The notes under the pieces were generated by a model. It was not told the origin of the DNA and did no database searches. It saw nothing but the letters and a program-made list of their open reading frames with translations. Below, in pieces: positions 8,590 to 17,563 of a stretch of 64,000 nucleotides of DNA. Each line of letters opens with the position of its first letter. Positions within the stretch are counted from its first letter, which is position 1. The position numbers and the translations under genes are program-made. Source of the DNA: Polaribacter sp. Hel1_33_78 (lineage in GTDB: Bacteria; Bacteroidota; Bacteroidia; Flavobacteriales; Flavobacteriaceae). The stretch covers positions 2,935,501 to 2,999,500 of the forward strand of contig NZ_LT629794.1 of NCBI RefSeq assembly GCF_900106075.1. The letters are read 5' to 3'.

Positions 8590-9042
8590 GTTTTAATCAA
8601 CGAACTTTAAAAAAATAATAAATGGTTCTTACGGATTTTCCACACTCCCTATTCGAGGCATTCATTTTTTTTCTTTTTTTCTACATTTCTAAAAGCCCAT
8701 GTTTTCCAGAACAAACTTATAACAAACTCTTTTACAAAATTTAGCTAATGCATTTGAGGTTTGTAGAGGAAAAATAGAAAGTCATTTTAAAAATCGCTTA
8801 TTAATTTCTATAAAAATAAAAAGTGATAATGTATTTTTTTATAACTGCTAATTTTAGAAAGTGACTGGAAAACAAAACAAAAAGCTGGTAGATAAGTTTT
8901 ACCTGTTTGAAATGGCATCTATTTTATGCTGAACTTGCTATATTATATTTTGGATTGTTAAATTGTTTTTGACTTAAACTGAAGATGCTGAAATAAATTC
9001 AGCAATAAAAGATTTTGTAAAAAGCAGTAAATAGCTTCAAAT

Positions 9043-9078
9043 AAAAAAACCTTCTTGATTTCTCAAAAAGGAGTTTTT
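9043..9078 (-). terminator. Intrinsic terminator after lepA
   Basis: Read on the minus strand: CCTTTTTGA / TCAAGAAGG stem with a GAAA loop and a T7 tail. It lies about 40 bases past the lepA stop. Confidence 0.82.
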
Positions 9079-9118
9079 GTCTTTATTCTTTTATTTTGTT
9101 TCTCTATTCTCAAAGAGA

Positions 9119-10915
9119 TTAATCATTCAACTTTAAAACAGCCATAAATGCTTCTTGCGGAATTTCTACATTACCAACTTGACGCATTCTTTTCTTACCT
9201 TTTTTCTGTTTTTCTAATAATTTACGCTTACGAGAAATATCTCCACCATAACACTTTGCAGTAACATCTTTACGCAAGGCTTTTGTAGTTTCTCTTGCAA
9301 TAATTTTTGCTCCAATTGCGGCCTGAATAGGAATATCGAACTGTTGTCTTGGTATTAACTGCTTTAATTTCTCAACAATTTTTTTACCAATTGTATAGGC
9401 ATTATCTGCATGTAATAGGGCAGAAAGTGCATCTACTGGCGAACCATTTAATAGAATATCTACTCTTACCAATTTAGATTCTTTCATACCTATTGGATGA
9501 TAATCAAAAGATGCATATCCTTTAGAAACCGTTTTTAAACGATCGTAAAAGTCAAAAACAATTTCTGCTAATGGCATTTCAAAAATTAATTCTACTCTTT
9601 GGGTTGTTAAATAAGTTTGATTTGTAATTTGACCACGTTTTTCTATACACAAACTCATTACTTGACCAACAAAATCTGACTTTGTAATAATTGATGCTTT
9701 AATAAAAGGTTCTTCCACCCTATCTAATCTTGATGGATCTGGCAAATCTGTAGGGTTATTAAGCAATATTAACTCATCTGGATTTTTCTTTGTGTACGCA
9801 TGATAAGAAACGTTTGGCACAGTTGTAATTACTGTCATGTTAAACTCACGCTCTAAACGTTCTTGAATAATTTCCATGTGTAACATTCCTAAGAATCCAC
9901 ATCTAAAACCAAAACCTAAGGCTGCAGAACTTTCTGGTTGAAATACTAAAGAGGCGTCATTTAATTGCAATTTTTCCATAGAATAACGCAACTCTTCATA
10001 ATCTTCGGTGTCTACAGGATAAATACCTGCAAAAACCATTGGTTTTACATCTTCAAAACCATCAATTGTCTCGGTTGTCGGATTTGCTGCATCTGTAATT
10101 GTATCTCCCACTTTTACTTCTTTTGCCGTTTTGATACCCGTAATTAAATAACCTACATCGCCAGTTTTAACAGATTTTTTCACAACCTGTTCCAGTTTTA
10201 AAGTTCCAACTTCATCAGCAAAATAATTTTTGCCCGTTGCCAAAAACTTTATCTCTTGTCCTTTCTTTATTTCACCGTTTAAAACTCTAAAATACGTTTC
10301 AATCCCTCTATAAGAATTGTAAACTGAATCGAAAATTAAGGCTTGTAATGGTCCATCCGGATCTCCTTGAGGTGCTGGTATTCTATCAATGATAGCCTCT
10401 AAAATATTATCTACTCCAAAACCTGTTTTACCGCTTGCGTGAATTACTTCTTCTGCATCACAGCCTAATAAATCTACAATATCATCAGTTACCTCTTCTG
10501 GATTCGCAGAAGGTAAATCTACTTTATTTAAAATAGGGATAATTTCTAAATCATTCTCTAAAGCTAAATATAAGTTAGAAATTGTTTGCGCCTGTATGCT
10601 TTGTGCAGCATCTACTATAAGTAAAGCACCTTCACAAGCTGCTATGGAACGAGAAACTTCGTAAGAGAAATCGACGTGACCTGGCGTATCTATTAAATTT
10701 AAAATGAATTTTTCTCCTTTATGTTCAAAATCCATTTGAATAGCATGTGATTTTATGGTAATCCCACGTTCACGTTCCAAATCCATATTATCTAATAGCT
10801 GATCTTTCTTTTCACGATCTGATACAGAACCAGTATATTCTAACAATCTATCTGCTAATGTACTTTTACCATGATCTATATGCGCGATAATGCAAAAGTT
10901 CCTAATGTTCTTCAT
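9119..10915 (-). CDS. lepA: Elongation factor 4 (LepA)
   Basis: Ribosome-associated GTPase that back-translocates or remobilises stalled ribosomes. The G-domain has G1 [10 protein letters not shown]3 DTPGHVDF and G4 NKVD; EF-G-like domains follow, and the LepA-specific C-terminal domain ends with the conserved Lys/Arg-rich part ([20 protein letters not shown]). I start it at [12 protein letters not shown] (598 residues, the usual length). An ATG eight codons earlier (10937-10939) sits at the predicted transcription start of the TATCTTTG promoter and lacks family similarity. It is a single gene with its own terminator. Confidence 0.96.
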   Translation of the reverse strand: MKNIRNFCIIAHIDHGKSTLADRLLEYTGSVSDREKKDQLLDNMDLERERGITIKSHAIQMDFEHKGEKFILNLIDTPGHVDFSYEVSRSIAACEGALLIVDAAQSIQAQTISNLYLALENDLEIIPILNKVDLPSANPEEVTDDIVDLLGCDAEEVIHASGKTGFGVDNILEAIIDRIPAPQGDPDGPLQALIFDSVYNSYRGIETYFRVLNGEIKKGQEIKFLATGKNYFADEVGTLKLEQVVKKSVKTGDVGYLITGIKTAKEVKVGDTITDAANPTTETIDGFEDVKPMVFAGIYPVDTEDYEELRYSMEKLQLNDASLVFQPESSAALGFGFRCGFLGMLHMEIIQERLEREFNMTVITTVPNVSYHAYTKKNPDELILLNNPTDLPDPSRLDRVEEPFIKASIITKSDFVGQVMSLCIEKRGQITNQTYLTTQRVELIFEMPLAEIVFDFYDRLKTVSKGYASFDYHPIGMKESKLVRVDILLNGSPVDALSALLHADNAYTIGKKIVEKLKQLIPRQQFDIPIQAAIGAKIIARETTKALRKDVTAKCYGGDISRKRKLLEKQKKGKKRMRQVGNVEIPQEAFMAVLKLND

Positions 10916-10943
10916 ACTTTGTTTTCTAACTACTTTCAACTGT

Positions 10944-10951
10944 CAAAGATA
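10944..10951 (-). promoter_or_regulatory. lepA promoter -7 element
   Basis: TATCTTTG on the minus strand matches the Bacteroidota -7 consensus TAnnTTTG, about 29 bases upstream of the chosen lepA start. Confidence 0.6.
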
Positions 10952-10973
10952 TGTTATTTACAAACCTTGTCAA

Positions 10974-11007
10974 ATAAAAAAAGTACAATGAAATTCATTG
11001 TACTTTA
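10974..11007 (-). terminator. Intrinsic terminator after the EF-hand gene
   Basis: Stem AAAGTACAATGA / TCATTGTACTTT with a 3-base loop and a T7 tail on the minus strand. It lies about 20 bases past the EF-hand stop and upstream of the lepA promoter, insulating the two genes. Confidence 0.85.
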
Positions 11008-11025
11008 ATCTTAACGTATTTAAAA

Positions 11026-11301
11026 TTATAAATCTCTTTCTAGCTCTGAAATAGCTATTTTAAACTCTTCCCAATTAATAGTATCATCACCAGAATTATC
11101 ATATCCTTTTAATAACTCGCTGGCAACTATACCTCTTAAAAAGCCATTTACTTCAGCATCTTTTAACAACCTTTTTATTTCAGAAACTTTTAATCTACCA
11201 TCTTTATCTGAATCAAAAAAACTAAAAGCTTCTTCTGGTGTATCAAATTGATTTGTAATTAAAATTCTAATTTTTCTTAAAATACTCTCTTTTGCTCCCA
11301 T
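11026..11301 (-). CDS. EF-hand calcium-binding protein
   Basis: 91 residues containing a pair of canonical 12-residue EF-hand loops: DSDKDGRLKVSE (30-41) and DNSGDDTINWEE (68-79), each with acidic residues at positions 1, 5 and 12 and helices on both sides. There is no signal peptide or membrane segment, so it is predicted cytoplasmic. Length and architecture resemble a small calmodulin-like lobe, and calcium binding is the expected activity. The partner is unknown. It stands alone and ends in a strong terminator. Confidence 0.85.
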   Translation of the reverse strand: MGAKESILRKIRILITNQFDTPEEAFSFFDSDKDGRLKVSEIKRLLKDAEVNGFLRGIVASELLKGYDNSGDDTINWEEFKIAISELERDL

Positions 11302-11457
11302 AGTTTATTCTTTAATTAACAATGCCTTAAGATAATTAATAAAATTGAATTATTTACTTGATTTATGCTGTAATCATAGATTTTTAAGGTATTCTCATCT
11401 CACCAAAAATCACTCAAGGAGAAAATGAAAACTAAAAAACTATATCGCTAGTCCAGT

Positions 11458-11620
11458 CATTCTGTAATAAACAAGTTGGTATCTCTTTTTATTTATTTCA
11501 GAATTTCAATCCTTTTAGTCTTGCCATTCTGCAATAAATAAGTTGGTATCTCTTTTTATTTATTTCAGAATTTCAATCCTTTTAGTCTTGCCATTCTGCA
11601 ATAAATAAGTTGGTATCTCT
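11458..11620. repeat. 67-bp tandem repeat (2.4 copies) copying the end of the TolB-like gene
   Basis: Copies begin at 11458, 11525 and 11592 with an exact 67-base period. The third is partial (29 bases) and is the true 3' end of the neighbouring gene. The first copy differs from the second by two transitions near its start. Each copy contains the gene's last codons on the minus strand (RDTNLFIAEWQD in the gene itself). Confidence 0.93.
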
Positions 11621-12679
11621 ACCACCTCCATTATTTCTATTGGAAGAAAAAGCTAGTTTTTTACCATCATTGGAAAATACAGGAAAAGCGTCGAATGTTT
11701 CTCCATGAGTAACTCTTTCTAAATTTTTTCCATCTAAATCTATTAAATATAAATTAAAAGGGAACCCTCTTTCTGCTTCAAAGTTTGAAGAAAATAAAAT
11801 CTTTTTTCCTGAAGGATGAAAAAACGGACTCCAATTGGCATTTCCTAAGTCGGTTAATTGACGTAATTCAGAACCGTCTGCATTACAAATATATAGTTCC
11901 ATTTCTGTAGGTTCTACCATACCCTCTGCCAACAAGTCTTTATAAGCTTTTATCGCTGCTTTTGTTTTTGGCCTAGAAGAGCGAAAGATTATTTTTGTTC
12001 CATCTGGCGAAAAAAATGCACCGCCATCATAACCTAATTCATTTGTAATTTGCTTCACATCGGAACCATCAATATTCATTGTATATAACTCTAAATCACC
12101 ACTTCTAGTTGATGTAAATACAATTTTATCCCCTTTTGGCGAAACCGTTGGTTCTGCATCATAGCCTTTTTCATTGGTTAATTGCTTAACAATATTACCT
12201 TGTAAGTCCGCTACAAATATGTCGAAACTATCATATACAGGCCAAATATATTTTCCGTTTTTACGCAAAGGAACATCAGGACATTGATCATCAACTAAAT
12301 GCGTTGAAGCATAAATAATATGTTTATTATCTGGCAAAAAATATGCACAAGTTGTTCTTCCTTTTCCTGTAGAAATCATTGGCGGCATCTTATCTCTAAA
12401 AGAAGCATCTGCATCCATTAAAAACATTTGATCGCAACTAACATTCCAATTGGTATTGTTAGACTGAAAAACAATTTGCTTATCATCAAAACTCCAATAG
12501 GCTTCTGCATTATCACCACCAAAAGTTACTTGTCTTAAACTTTTAAAATGAATTTCTTCTGGGTAAATTAATGAGTCGTTTACTACAGTTTTTTCTGTTG
12601 ATTTTGTTTCTGTGTCTTTTTTATTATTTTTACAAGACATCAATATAATAGCAAATACAAATAGATAAACAACTCTCAT
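11582..12679 (-). CDS. TolB-like beta-propeller lipoprotein
   Basis: 365 residues with a lipoprotein signal (MRVVYLFVFAIILMSC, Cys16; then KNNKKD). The rest consists of WD40-like/PD40 repeats typical of TolB-type propellers, seen as recurrent blocks such as EPTVSPKGDKIVFTSTRSGD, GAFFSPDGTKIIFRSSR and FPVFSNDGKKLAFSSNR. It lacks the N-terminal TolB domain, so it is a propeller-only lipoprotein of unknown partner, lipid-anchored in the periplasm or outer membrane. It is divergent from the M28 peptidase with only 44 bases between starts. Its last codons lie in a tandemly repeated segment. Confidence 0.88.
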   Translation of the reverse strand: MRVVYLFVFAIILMSCKNNKKDTETKSTEKTVVNDSLIYPEEIHFKSLRQVTFGGDNAEAYWSFDDKQIVFQSNNTNWNVSCDQMFLMDADASFRDKMPPMISTGKGRTTCAYFLPDNKHIIYASTHLVDDQCPDVPLRKNGKYIWPVYDSFDIFVADLQGNIVKQLTNEKGYDAEPTVSPKGDKIVFTSTRSGDLELYTMNIDGSDVKQITNELGYDGGAFFSPDGTKIIFRSSRPKTKAAIKAYKDLLAEGMVEPTEMELYICNADGSELRQLTDLGNANWSPFFHPSGKKILFSSNFEAERGFPFNLYLIDLDGKNLERVTHGETFDAFPVFSNDGKKLAFSSNRNNGGGRDTNLFIAEWQD

Positions 12680-12695
12680 TTTCTCAATTATTAAT

Positions 12696-12703
12696 TAACT
12701 TTG
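12696..12703 (+). promoter_or_regulatory. -7 element for the M28 peptidase gene
   Basis: TAACTTTG on the plus strand (TAnnTTTG consensus), 20 bases before the start at 12724. The two promoters face each other and overlap. Confidence 0.6.
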
Positions 12704-12711
12704 CAAAAATA
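12704..12711 (-). promoter_or_regulatory. -7 element for the TolB-like gene
   Basis: TATTTTTG on the minus strand (TAnnTTTG consensus), 25 bases before the start at 12679. It directly abuts the opposing -7 element at 12696-12703. Confidence 0.55.
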
Positions 12712-12723
12712 ATATTTATCGTC

Positions 12724-13947
12724 ATGAGAAACATCCTATTTTTAATCTTTTTATGTTTTTTAATTTCTTGCAAACAACCTATTAATCAAGAAACTAGAAT
12801 TAAAGAAGATGTTACCTTTTTAGCTTCTGATAAATTAGAAGGAAGACAAACTGGAACAAAAGGTGAAAAGGAAGCTGCCAGTTATATAGAAAAAAGGTTT
12901 CAAGAACTTGAATTAACTCCAAAAGGAACAAAGGGCTTTCTGCAGCCTTTTACTTTTAAGCCAAAGACAAATCCGCACGAAGCAATAAAATTTGACGTGA
13001 ATGGTGACGGAACTATTACAGGAAATAACGTGCTTGGTTTTATTGACAATAAGGCAGAAAATATGGTAATTATTGGGGCTCATTTTGATCATTTAGGTTT
13101 TGGCGGTGAAGGTTCTTTATACAGAGATTCTATTAAAGAAATCCATAATGGTGCAGATGATAATGCCTCTGGAGTGGCTATTTTATTAAATTTAGCAGCA
13201 AAGCTGAAAGCAAAAAATACAAAAAACAATTACCTTTTTATGGCTTTTTCTGGAGAAGAAATGGGTTTATTAGGTTCTAATTATTTTGTAAAAAACCCAA
13301 CAGTAGATACTCAAAAAGTTTCTTATATGATAAATATGGATATGGTGGGTCGTTTAAAGAAGGATTCAGCTTTAGCAGTTTACGGCACAGGAACTTCACC
13401 AATATTTAAACAAACTTTAAAAGCCCATAACAATCGATTTAAATTAATACAGCAAGAATCTGGTGTTGGACCAAGTGATCATACAAGTTTTTATTTAGCT
13501 GATATCCCTGTATTGCATTTTTTTACTGGTCAGCATGAAGACTATCATAAGCCAAGTGATGATTCAGAAAAATTAAATTACGAAGGAATGAAAACCATAA
13601 GCAATTACATCTTTAATATTATTTCAGATTTAGATGACAATGGAAAACTAACTTTCAGAAAAACAAAAAACGAGAGTGAAGAAACACCAAGATTTAAAGT
13701 TGGTTTAGGTGTAATTCCAGATTACATGTTTGACGGAATAGGAATGAGAATTGATGGTATTTCTGAAGAAAAGCCAGCACAAAAAGCAGGTTTACAAAAA
13801 GGCGATATTGTTATTCAGTTAGGCGATAGTATTGTTGTGGATATGATGAGCTATATGAGAGCTTTATCTGTTTTTGAAAAAGGAAATTCTACAAAAGTAG
13901 TAATAAAAAGAGGTGATGAAGAAGTTGAAAAAAAGATTCAATTTTAA
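12724..13947 (+). CDS. M28 family metallopeptidase with PDZ domain, lipoprotein
   Basis: Co-catalytic zinc aminopeptidase anchored by a lipid (MRNILFLIFLCFLISC, Cys16). All metal-site motifs are present: His120 in AHFDHLG, Asp145 in NGADDNASG, Glu178/179 in FSGEEMGLLGS, Asp206 in NMDMVGR and His275 in EDYHKPSDD. A C-terminal PDZ domain (about 325-405; VGLGVIPDYMF..., AGLQKGDIVIQLGD) probably guides substrates. At 407 residues it is of normal length for the PDZ-carrying subgroup. It is expressed divergently from the TolB-like propeller. A tRNA-dihydrouridine synthase gene follows after 22 bases, probably in the same transcript. Confidence 0.93.
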   Translation: MRNILFLIFLCFLISCKQPINQETRIKEDVTFLASDKLEGRQTGTKGEKEAASYIEKRFQELELTPKGTKGFLQPFTFKPKTNPHEAIKFDVNGDGTITGNNVLGFIDNKAENMVIIGAHFDHLGFGGEGSLYRDSIKEIHNGADDNASGVAILLNLAAKLKAKNTKNNYLFMAFSGEEMGLLGSNYFVKNPTVDTQKVSYMINMDMVGRLKKDSALAVYGTGTSPIFKQTLKAHNNRFKLIQQESGVGPSDHTSFYLADIPVLHFFTGQHEDYHKPSDDSEKLNYEGMKTISNYIFNIISDLDDNGKLTFRKTKNESEETPRFKVGLGVIPDYMFDGIGMRIDGISEEKPAQKAGLQKGDIVIQLGDSIVVDMMSYMRALSVFEKGNSTKVVIKRGDEEVEKKIQF

Positions 13948-13969
13948 GTAGAATATAGAAATTTACAAT

Positions 13970-14971
13970 ATGATTAAAATTGGCAATATAGAATTACCAG
14001 ACTTTCCTTTATTACTTGCACCAATGGAGGATGTCTCTGATCCACCATTTAGAGCTTTGTGCAAAGAGAACGGTGCAGATGTTGTTTATACTGAATTTAT
14101 TTCTTCTGAAGGATTGATTAGAGATGCTGCAAAAAGTGTTATGAAACTGGATATTTATGAAAAAGAACGACCGGTAGGAATTCAGATTTTTGGTGCTAAT
14201 TTAGAATCAATGCTTAAAACAGTGGAGATTGTAGAAAAATCAAATCCAGATATTATTGATATCAATTTTGGTTGTCCTGTAAAAAAAGTAGTTTCTAAAG
14301 GCGCTGGAGCTGGAATTTTAAAAGATATTGATTTAATGGTTTCTCTAACGAAAGCCATGGTTAAACACACAAACTTGCCTGTAACCGTAAAAACACGCTT
14401 GGGTTGGGATCATGATTCCATTAGAATTGTTGAAGTTGCAGAACGTTTGCAAGATGTAGGTTGCGCCGCGATCTCTATTCATGGAAGAACACGGGCGCAA
14501 ATGTATAAAGGAGATGCTGATTGGAAACCCATTGCTGCAGTAAAGAACAATCAAAGAATGCACATTCCTGTTTTTGGAAATGGAGATATTACTTCGCCAG
14601 AAAAAGCGATGGAGATGAGAGATCAGTTTGGTTTAGATGGCGCGATGATTGGAAGAGCTGCTATCGGTTATCCATGGTTTTTTAATGAGGTAAAACACTA
14701 TTTTAAAACTGGTGAATATTTAAGAAAACCTACAATTGCTCAAAGAACAGGAATGGCAAGAAGGCATTTACAAATGGCAATTGATTGGAAAGGGCCTATT
14801 TTAGGTGTTTTTGAGACAAGAAGACATTATACCAATTACTTTAAAGGAATTCCACATTTCAAGGAGTATAGAATGAAAATGGTAACTTCCGATGATGCAA
14901 AAGATGTTTTTGCTGCTTTTGACGAAGTTGAGGCTAAATTTGGTAATAAATTAATTCCTGATTTCCTATAA
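13970..14971 (+). CDS. dusB: tRNA-dihydrouridine synthase (DusB-type)
   Basis: FMN-dependent enzyme that reduces uridines in the tRNA D-loop. It has the TIM-barrel Dus fold, starting LLLAPMEDVSDPPFRALC, with the catalytic Cys in INFGCPVKKVVSKGAGAGI and the His-containing motif ISIHGRTRAQMYKG. FMN phosphate is likely bound by FGNGDITSPEKA and GAMIGRAAIGYPWFF. The 333 residues and C-terminal helical domain match DusB. It lies 22 bases after the M28 peptidase gene. The exact Dus subtype is inferred. Confidence 0.94.
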   Translation: MIKIGNIELPDFPLLLAPMEDVSDPPFRALCKENGADVVYTEFISSEGLIRDAAKSVMKLDIYEKERPVGIQIFGANLESMLKTVEIVEKSNPDIIDINFGCPVKKVVSKGAGAGILKDIDLMVSLTKAMVKHTNLPVTVKTRLGWDHDSIRIVEVAERLQDVGCAAISIHGRTRAQMYKGDADWKPIAAVKNNQRMHIPVFGNGDITSPEKAMEMRDQFGLDGAMIGRAAIGYPWFFNEVKHYFKTGEYLRKPTIAQRTGMARRHLQMAIDWKGPILGVFETRRHYTNYFKGIPHFKEYRMKMVTSDDAKDVFAAFDEVEAKFGNKLIPDFL

Positions 14972-14972
14972 T

Positions 14973-15566
14973 TCACTTTATCACCAGGGAACTAAGAATT
15001 GTATCTATTTCTCTTTGCTGTAAAATTTTGGAATCTATTGGATAAGCTTTACTTAAAAATAAATACTTGCCTCCCTCTAAATTATAAAAAAAAACTATTT
15101 TCTTAAACCTAACTTTATTAATAGTGTGAAAAAACACTATTTTATAATAGTGGCCTATTGAATCTTTACCTTCTGATTTTAATATTGTAGACAATTCTTT
15201 ATAGTCTGATCTAAAGTTATTCTTCAATCTGATTCTAAATCTCTCTGCTGTTTTTCTAACCTTTTTATTTGACCTTTTAATGTATAAAAATAAATTTATG
15301 TCAGATTCAACTTTATTTTTTTTAAATGGAGAATGCCAAACTTGTTCTCTACCAGTTGGCTCCAAATAACTTCTCCAATTGTAAGGCAGTGTTAATGAAA
15401 AATCTTTAGTTTCATATATATAATGATTTTCTTTCTCCGTAATTAAAGCTCTTATGTTCTCAATATGATTTTTGTTATTATTAGGATATAATTTATTCGC
15501 TTTATTATCCTTTGAAGAAGAACAAGAGAAGAGTATAAAAAGAGCAACGAATAGGCAATTTTTCAT
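14973..15566 (-). CDS. Lipoprotein, unknown function
   Basis: 197 residues with a lipoprotein signal (MKNCLFVALFILFSC, Cys15, then SSSKDNK). The rest is a basic alpha/beta domain with blocks such as FSLTLPYNWRSYLEP and GKYLFLSKAYPID, which resemble PsbP/MOG1-like or DUF-type lipoproteins that describe a short surge of residues around a central sheet, but I cannot assign the family. It lies 5 bases after the FtsX-like permease gene in the same direction, so it is probably its operon partner. Its stop is 1 base from the opposing dus gene's stop. Confidence 0.75.
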   Translation of the reverse strand: MKNCLFVALFILFSCSSSKDNKANKLYPNNNKNHIENIRALITEKENHYIYETKDFSLTLPYNWRSYLEPTGREQVWHSPFKKNKVESDINLFLYIKRSNKKVRKTAERFRIRLKNNFRSDYKELSTILKSEGKDSIGHYYKIVFFHTINKVRFKKIVFFYNLEGGKYLFLSKAYPIDSKILQQREIDTILSSLVIK

Positions 15567-15571
15567 AAACT

Positions 15572-16774
15572 TTACTTTTCTATAAACTCTTCAGAAATTC
15601 GGCTAATTGCAATTTTTGAAGCAATAAAGCCTAGAATAGTGATTGTAACGATCACAATAATTAAATTAGAATATCTAAATTCTACCGGATACGCCAAATT
15701 TTCCGTAATCATAAACAACCCAAATTGTTTTTGAAAAAAGACTAAAATGACACCAATCGATAAACCTATCAGCATCCCAAAAAAGGTGAGTAAAAATCCT
15801 TGAAATTCAAATATTGTTTTTATTTCTTTTACTGTTGCCCCGAAACTAAATAAGGTTTTTAAATTATCTTTTTTATCAATAATCATCATAATAATTGCAC
15901 CAATTACATTAAACAATGCAATAATAACAATTAATGTAAAAATGAGGTAAGACACAATGTTTTCCGTATTTATAACCTTATAAAAGACCTCATTTAATTG
16001 CTCCTTTGTTTGCACTTTAAAATCATTTCCAAGTTCTTTTTGCATCTCTTCAGCAAAAGTATGGGCGTTTACGTCTTCTTTCAATTTCATCTCAAAAGCT
16101 GTTACTTGATTGTCCTTAAACCTTAATAATTTTTTTGCTTGAGCTAACGTCACAAAGACAAATTTACTTTCAAATTCTTCTGTTCCCGAATATAAACCAA
16201 CAATTTGAACATTAGTTTTATAAAATGCGTTGTTCGGATTAATGAAACCGACACCTGGTTTTGGAACCATAATTTGCAAAGGTGCTTCAAAACTTCCCAT
16301 TCCTAAAGATAATTTATAAGCAATTGACCGTCCAATAACGGCCGTATTTACAAAAGTAGTATCTAACCAATTACCTTGCACTAGTGCAGCGTCTATTTGC
16401 GTAATCTTCGTGTAGTTATGCTCCACTCCTTTAATGTAAGCAATCTCACTTTTATCCTTAACTTCTAAAAAAACACGTTCTTCGATTACTTTAGAACTTG
16501 ATTTTATAGTACTATTACTATCTAAAATTTGTTGAATGTGATCTGTAATTATGAACGATTTTCCTTTTATCGAAGATACTTTAATATCGGGATCGGAGAC
16601 ATCTAATAAACTATAACTAAAAGTACGAAGACCTGAAAACCCAGAAAGGATAATAAACAATGCCAAAGAGCCGACTATAACACCAAATGAAGCAATAATT
16701 GTAATAATATTAATAGTATTATTACCTGTCTTTGAAAACAAATATCTTTTGGCTATGTATAGAGAAAAATTCAA
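15572..16774 (-). CDS. ABC transporter permease of the FtsX/LolC-LolE family
   Basis: Inner-membrane permease of 400 residues with the LolC/E-type architecture: an N-terminal helix (about 20-45), a large periplasmic MacB-like domain (about 50-260), then three helices (about 270-300, 320-345 and 370-392). The start MNFSLYIAKRYLFSKTGNNTINIITIIASFGVIVG is typical of this family. Members either extract lipoproteins (Lol) or transmit force. No ATPase gene lies next to it; in Bacteroidota the partner is usually elsewhere. It sits 15 bases after rbfA. Confidence 0.9.
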   Translation of the reverse strand: MNFSLYIAKRYLFSKTGNNTINIITIIASFGVIVGSLALFIILSGFSGLRTFSYSLLDVSDPDIKVSSIKGKSFIITDHIQQILDSNSTIKSSSKVIEERVFLEVKDKSEIAYIKGVEHNYTKITQIDAALVQGNWLDTTFVNTAVIGRSIAYKLSLGMGSFEAPLQIMVPKPGVGFINPNNAFYKTNVQIVGLYSGTEEFESKFVFVTLAQAKKLLRFKDNQVTAFEMKLKEDVNAHTFAEEMQKELGNDFKVQTKEQLNEVFYKVINTENIVSYLIFTLIVIIALFNVIGAIIMMIIDKKDNLKTLFSFGATVKEIKTIFEFQGFLLTFFGMLIGLSIGVILVFFQKQFGLFMITENLAYPVEFRYSNLIIVIVTITILGFIASKIAISRISEEFIEK

Positions 16775-16789
16775 ATAAGTTGGTTAAAT

Positions 16790-17185
16790 TTATCTTTTTA
16801 CGCGTCTTGGTAATACTTCAGGATTTTTAATAGGGTTCTCATCTTCCCCCTTTAAAGACTTATCAATTTCTTCTATATAATCTAAAGTATCATCACCAAA
16901 AAAGAGTAACTCTGGCATTCTACGTAATTGATTTTTCGTCCTTTTAGCCATTTCGTGACGAATTAACACTGTATTAGACTGTACACCTTTAATTAACTCA
17001 TCTCTATTTACTGACGGAAAAACACTTAAATATACTTTCGCAACACCTAAATCTGAAGTTACATGAACTTTAGAAACAGAAATAATAACCCCTTTCATTC
17101 CATCTTGCGCTGCTTTTTGCAATACATCTACCAAATCCTTTTGCAGAACTCCTGCAATCTTTCTTTGTCTGTTTGTTTCTTCCAT
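16790..17185 (-). CDS. rbfA: 30S ribosome-binding factor A
   Basis: Small KH-fold factor for late 16S rRNA maturation and 30S assembly. At 131 residues it is of usual length, with the N-terminal NRQRKIAGVLQKDLVDVLQK, the KH core VSKVHVTSDLGVAKVYLSVF and the conserved RMPELLFFGDDTLDYIEEIDKSL. The FtsX-like permease gene follows 15 bases later, as commonly seen in Flavobacteriaceae. The TAAATTTG element lies only 5 bases upstream of the ATG, which suggests a leaderless transcript. Confidence 0.95.
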   Translation of the reverse strand: MEETNRQRKIAGVLQKDLVDVLQKAAQDGMKGVIISVSKVHVTSDLGVAKVYLSVFPSVNRDELIKGVQSNTVLIRHEMAKRTKNQLRRMPELLFFGDDTLDYIEEIDKSLKGEDENPIKNPEVLPRRVKR

Positions 17186-17189
17186 ATTG

Positions 17190-17197
17190 CAAATTTA
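17190..17197 (-). promoter_or_regulatory. rbfA promoter -7 element, close to the start codon
   Basis: TAAATTTG on the minus strand (TAnnTTTG). It ends 5 bases before the rbfA ATG, so the transcript would start at or next to the start codon. Confidence 0.55.
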
Positions 17198-17507
17198 CGA
17201 CATTTTTATAGAGTGTAAATTTTAATTTTAATCCCATATTTAATCATTATAATCCTACATTAAATACAGAAAAGATATTATTTTCTTAATTTAATCTTCA
17301 ACAAAAGCAGTTAGTCATAAATTTAAAACATTTTTTTATGAATAAAATTCCAGATAACCGAAAGTTCTAATTTTTAAAATAGCATAATAACTGACATCTA
17401 TGGAAAACAAAATCACATCTTAATAAGTTTTAAAAGTGTATTCTGTAAATACGCCTAGATTGTTAGCAAAAGATGTTATCAGAAGTTTGAAGAAAAACTT
17501 GAAATAA

Positions 17508-17543
17508 AAAATCTCAAAACAGCAGGCTGTTTTGAGATTTTTT
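17508..17543 (-). terminator. Intrinsic terminator after atpC
   Basis: Stem AAATCTCAAAACAGC / GCTGTTTTGAGATTT with a minimal loop and T-rich tails on both sides. It lies about 20 bases past the atpC stop and ends the atpD-atpC transcript. Confidence 0.9.
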
Positions 17544-17563
17544 AAATATTATTAAGACTAATC

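Larger units (their letters stand above)
8533..9118. other. 586-base intergenic region, no recognised gene
   Basis: Holds the lipoprotein terminator near its left end and the lepA terminator near its right end. Between them the DNA is AT-rich with only short open frames; one of about 23 codons around 8861-8930 has protein-like composition, but I cannot assign it. It could be the site of old gene loss. Confidence 0.6.
17186..17563. other. 378-base intergenic region, no recognised gene
   Basis: Contains the rbfA promoter at its left end and the atpC terminator at its right end. The middle (about 17210-17500) is AT-rich and has no open frame with protein-like content that I can support. Confidence 0.65.

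Noticed and set aside
8861..8930. Short open frame of protein-like composition before the lepA terminator
   Set aside because: About 23 codons, no start, no recognised family; insufficient for a pseudogene call.
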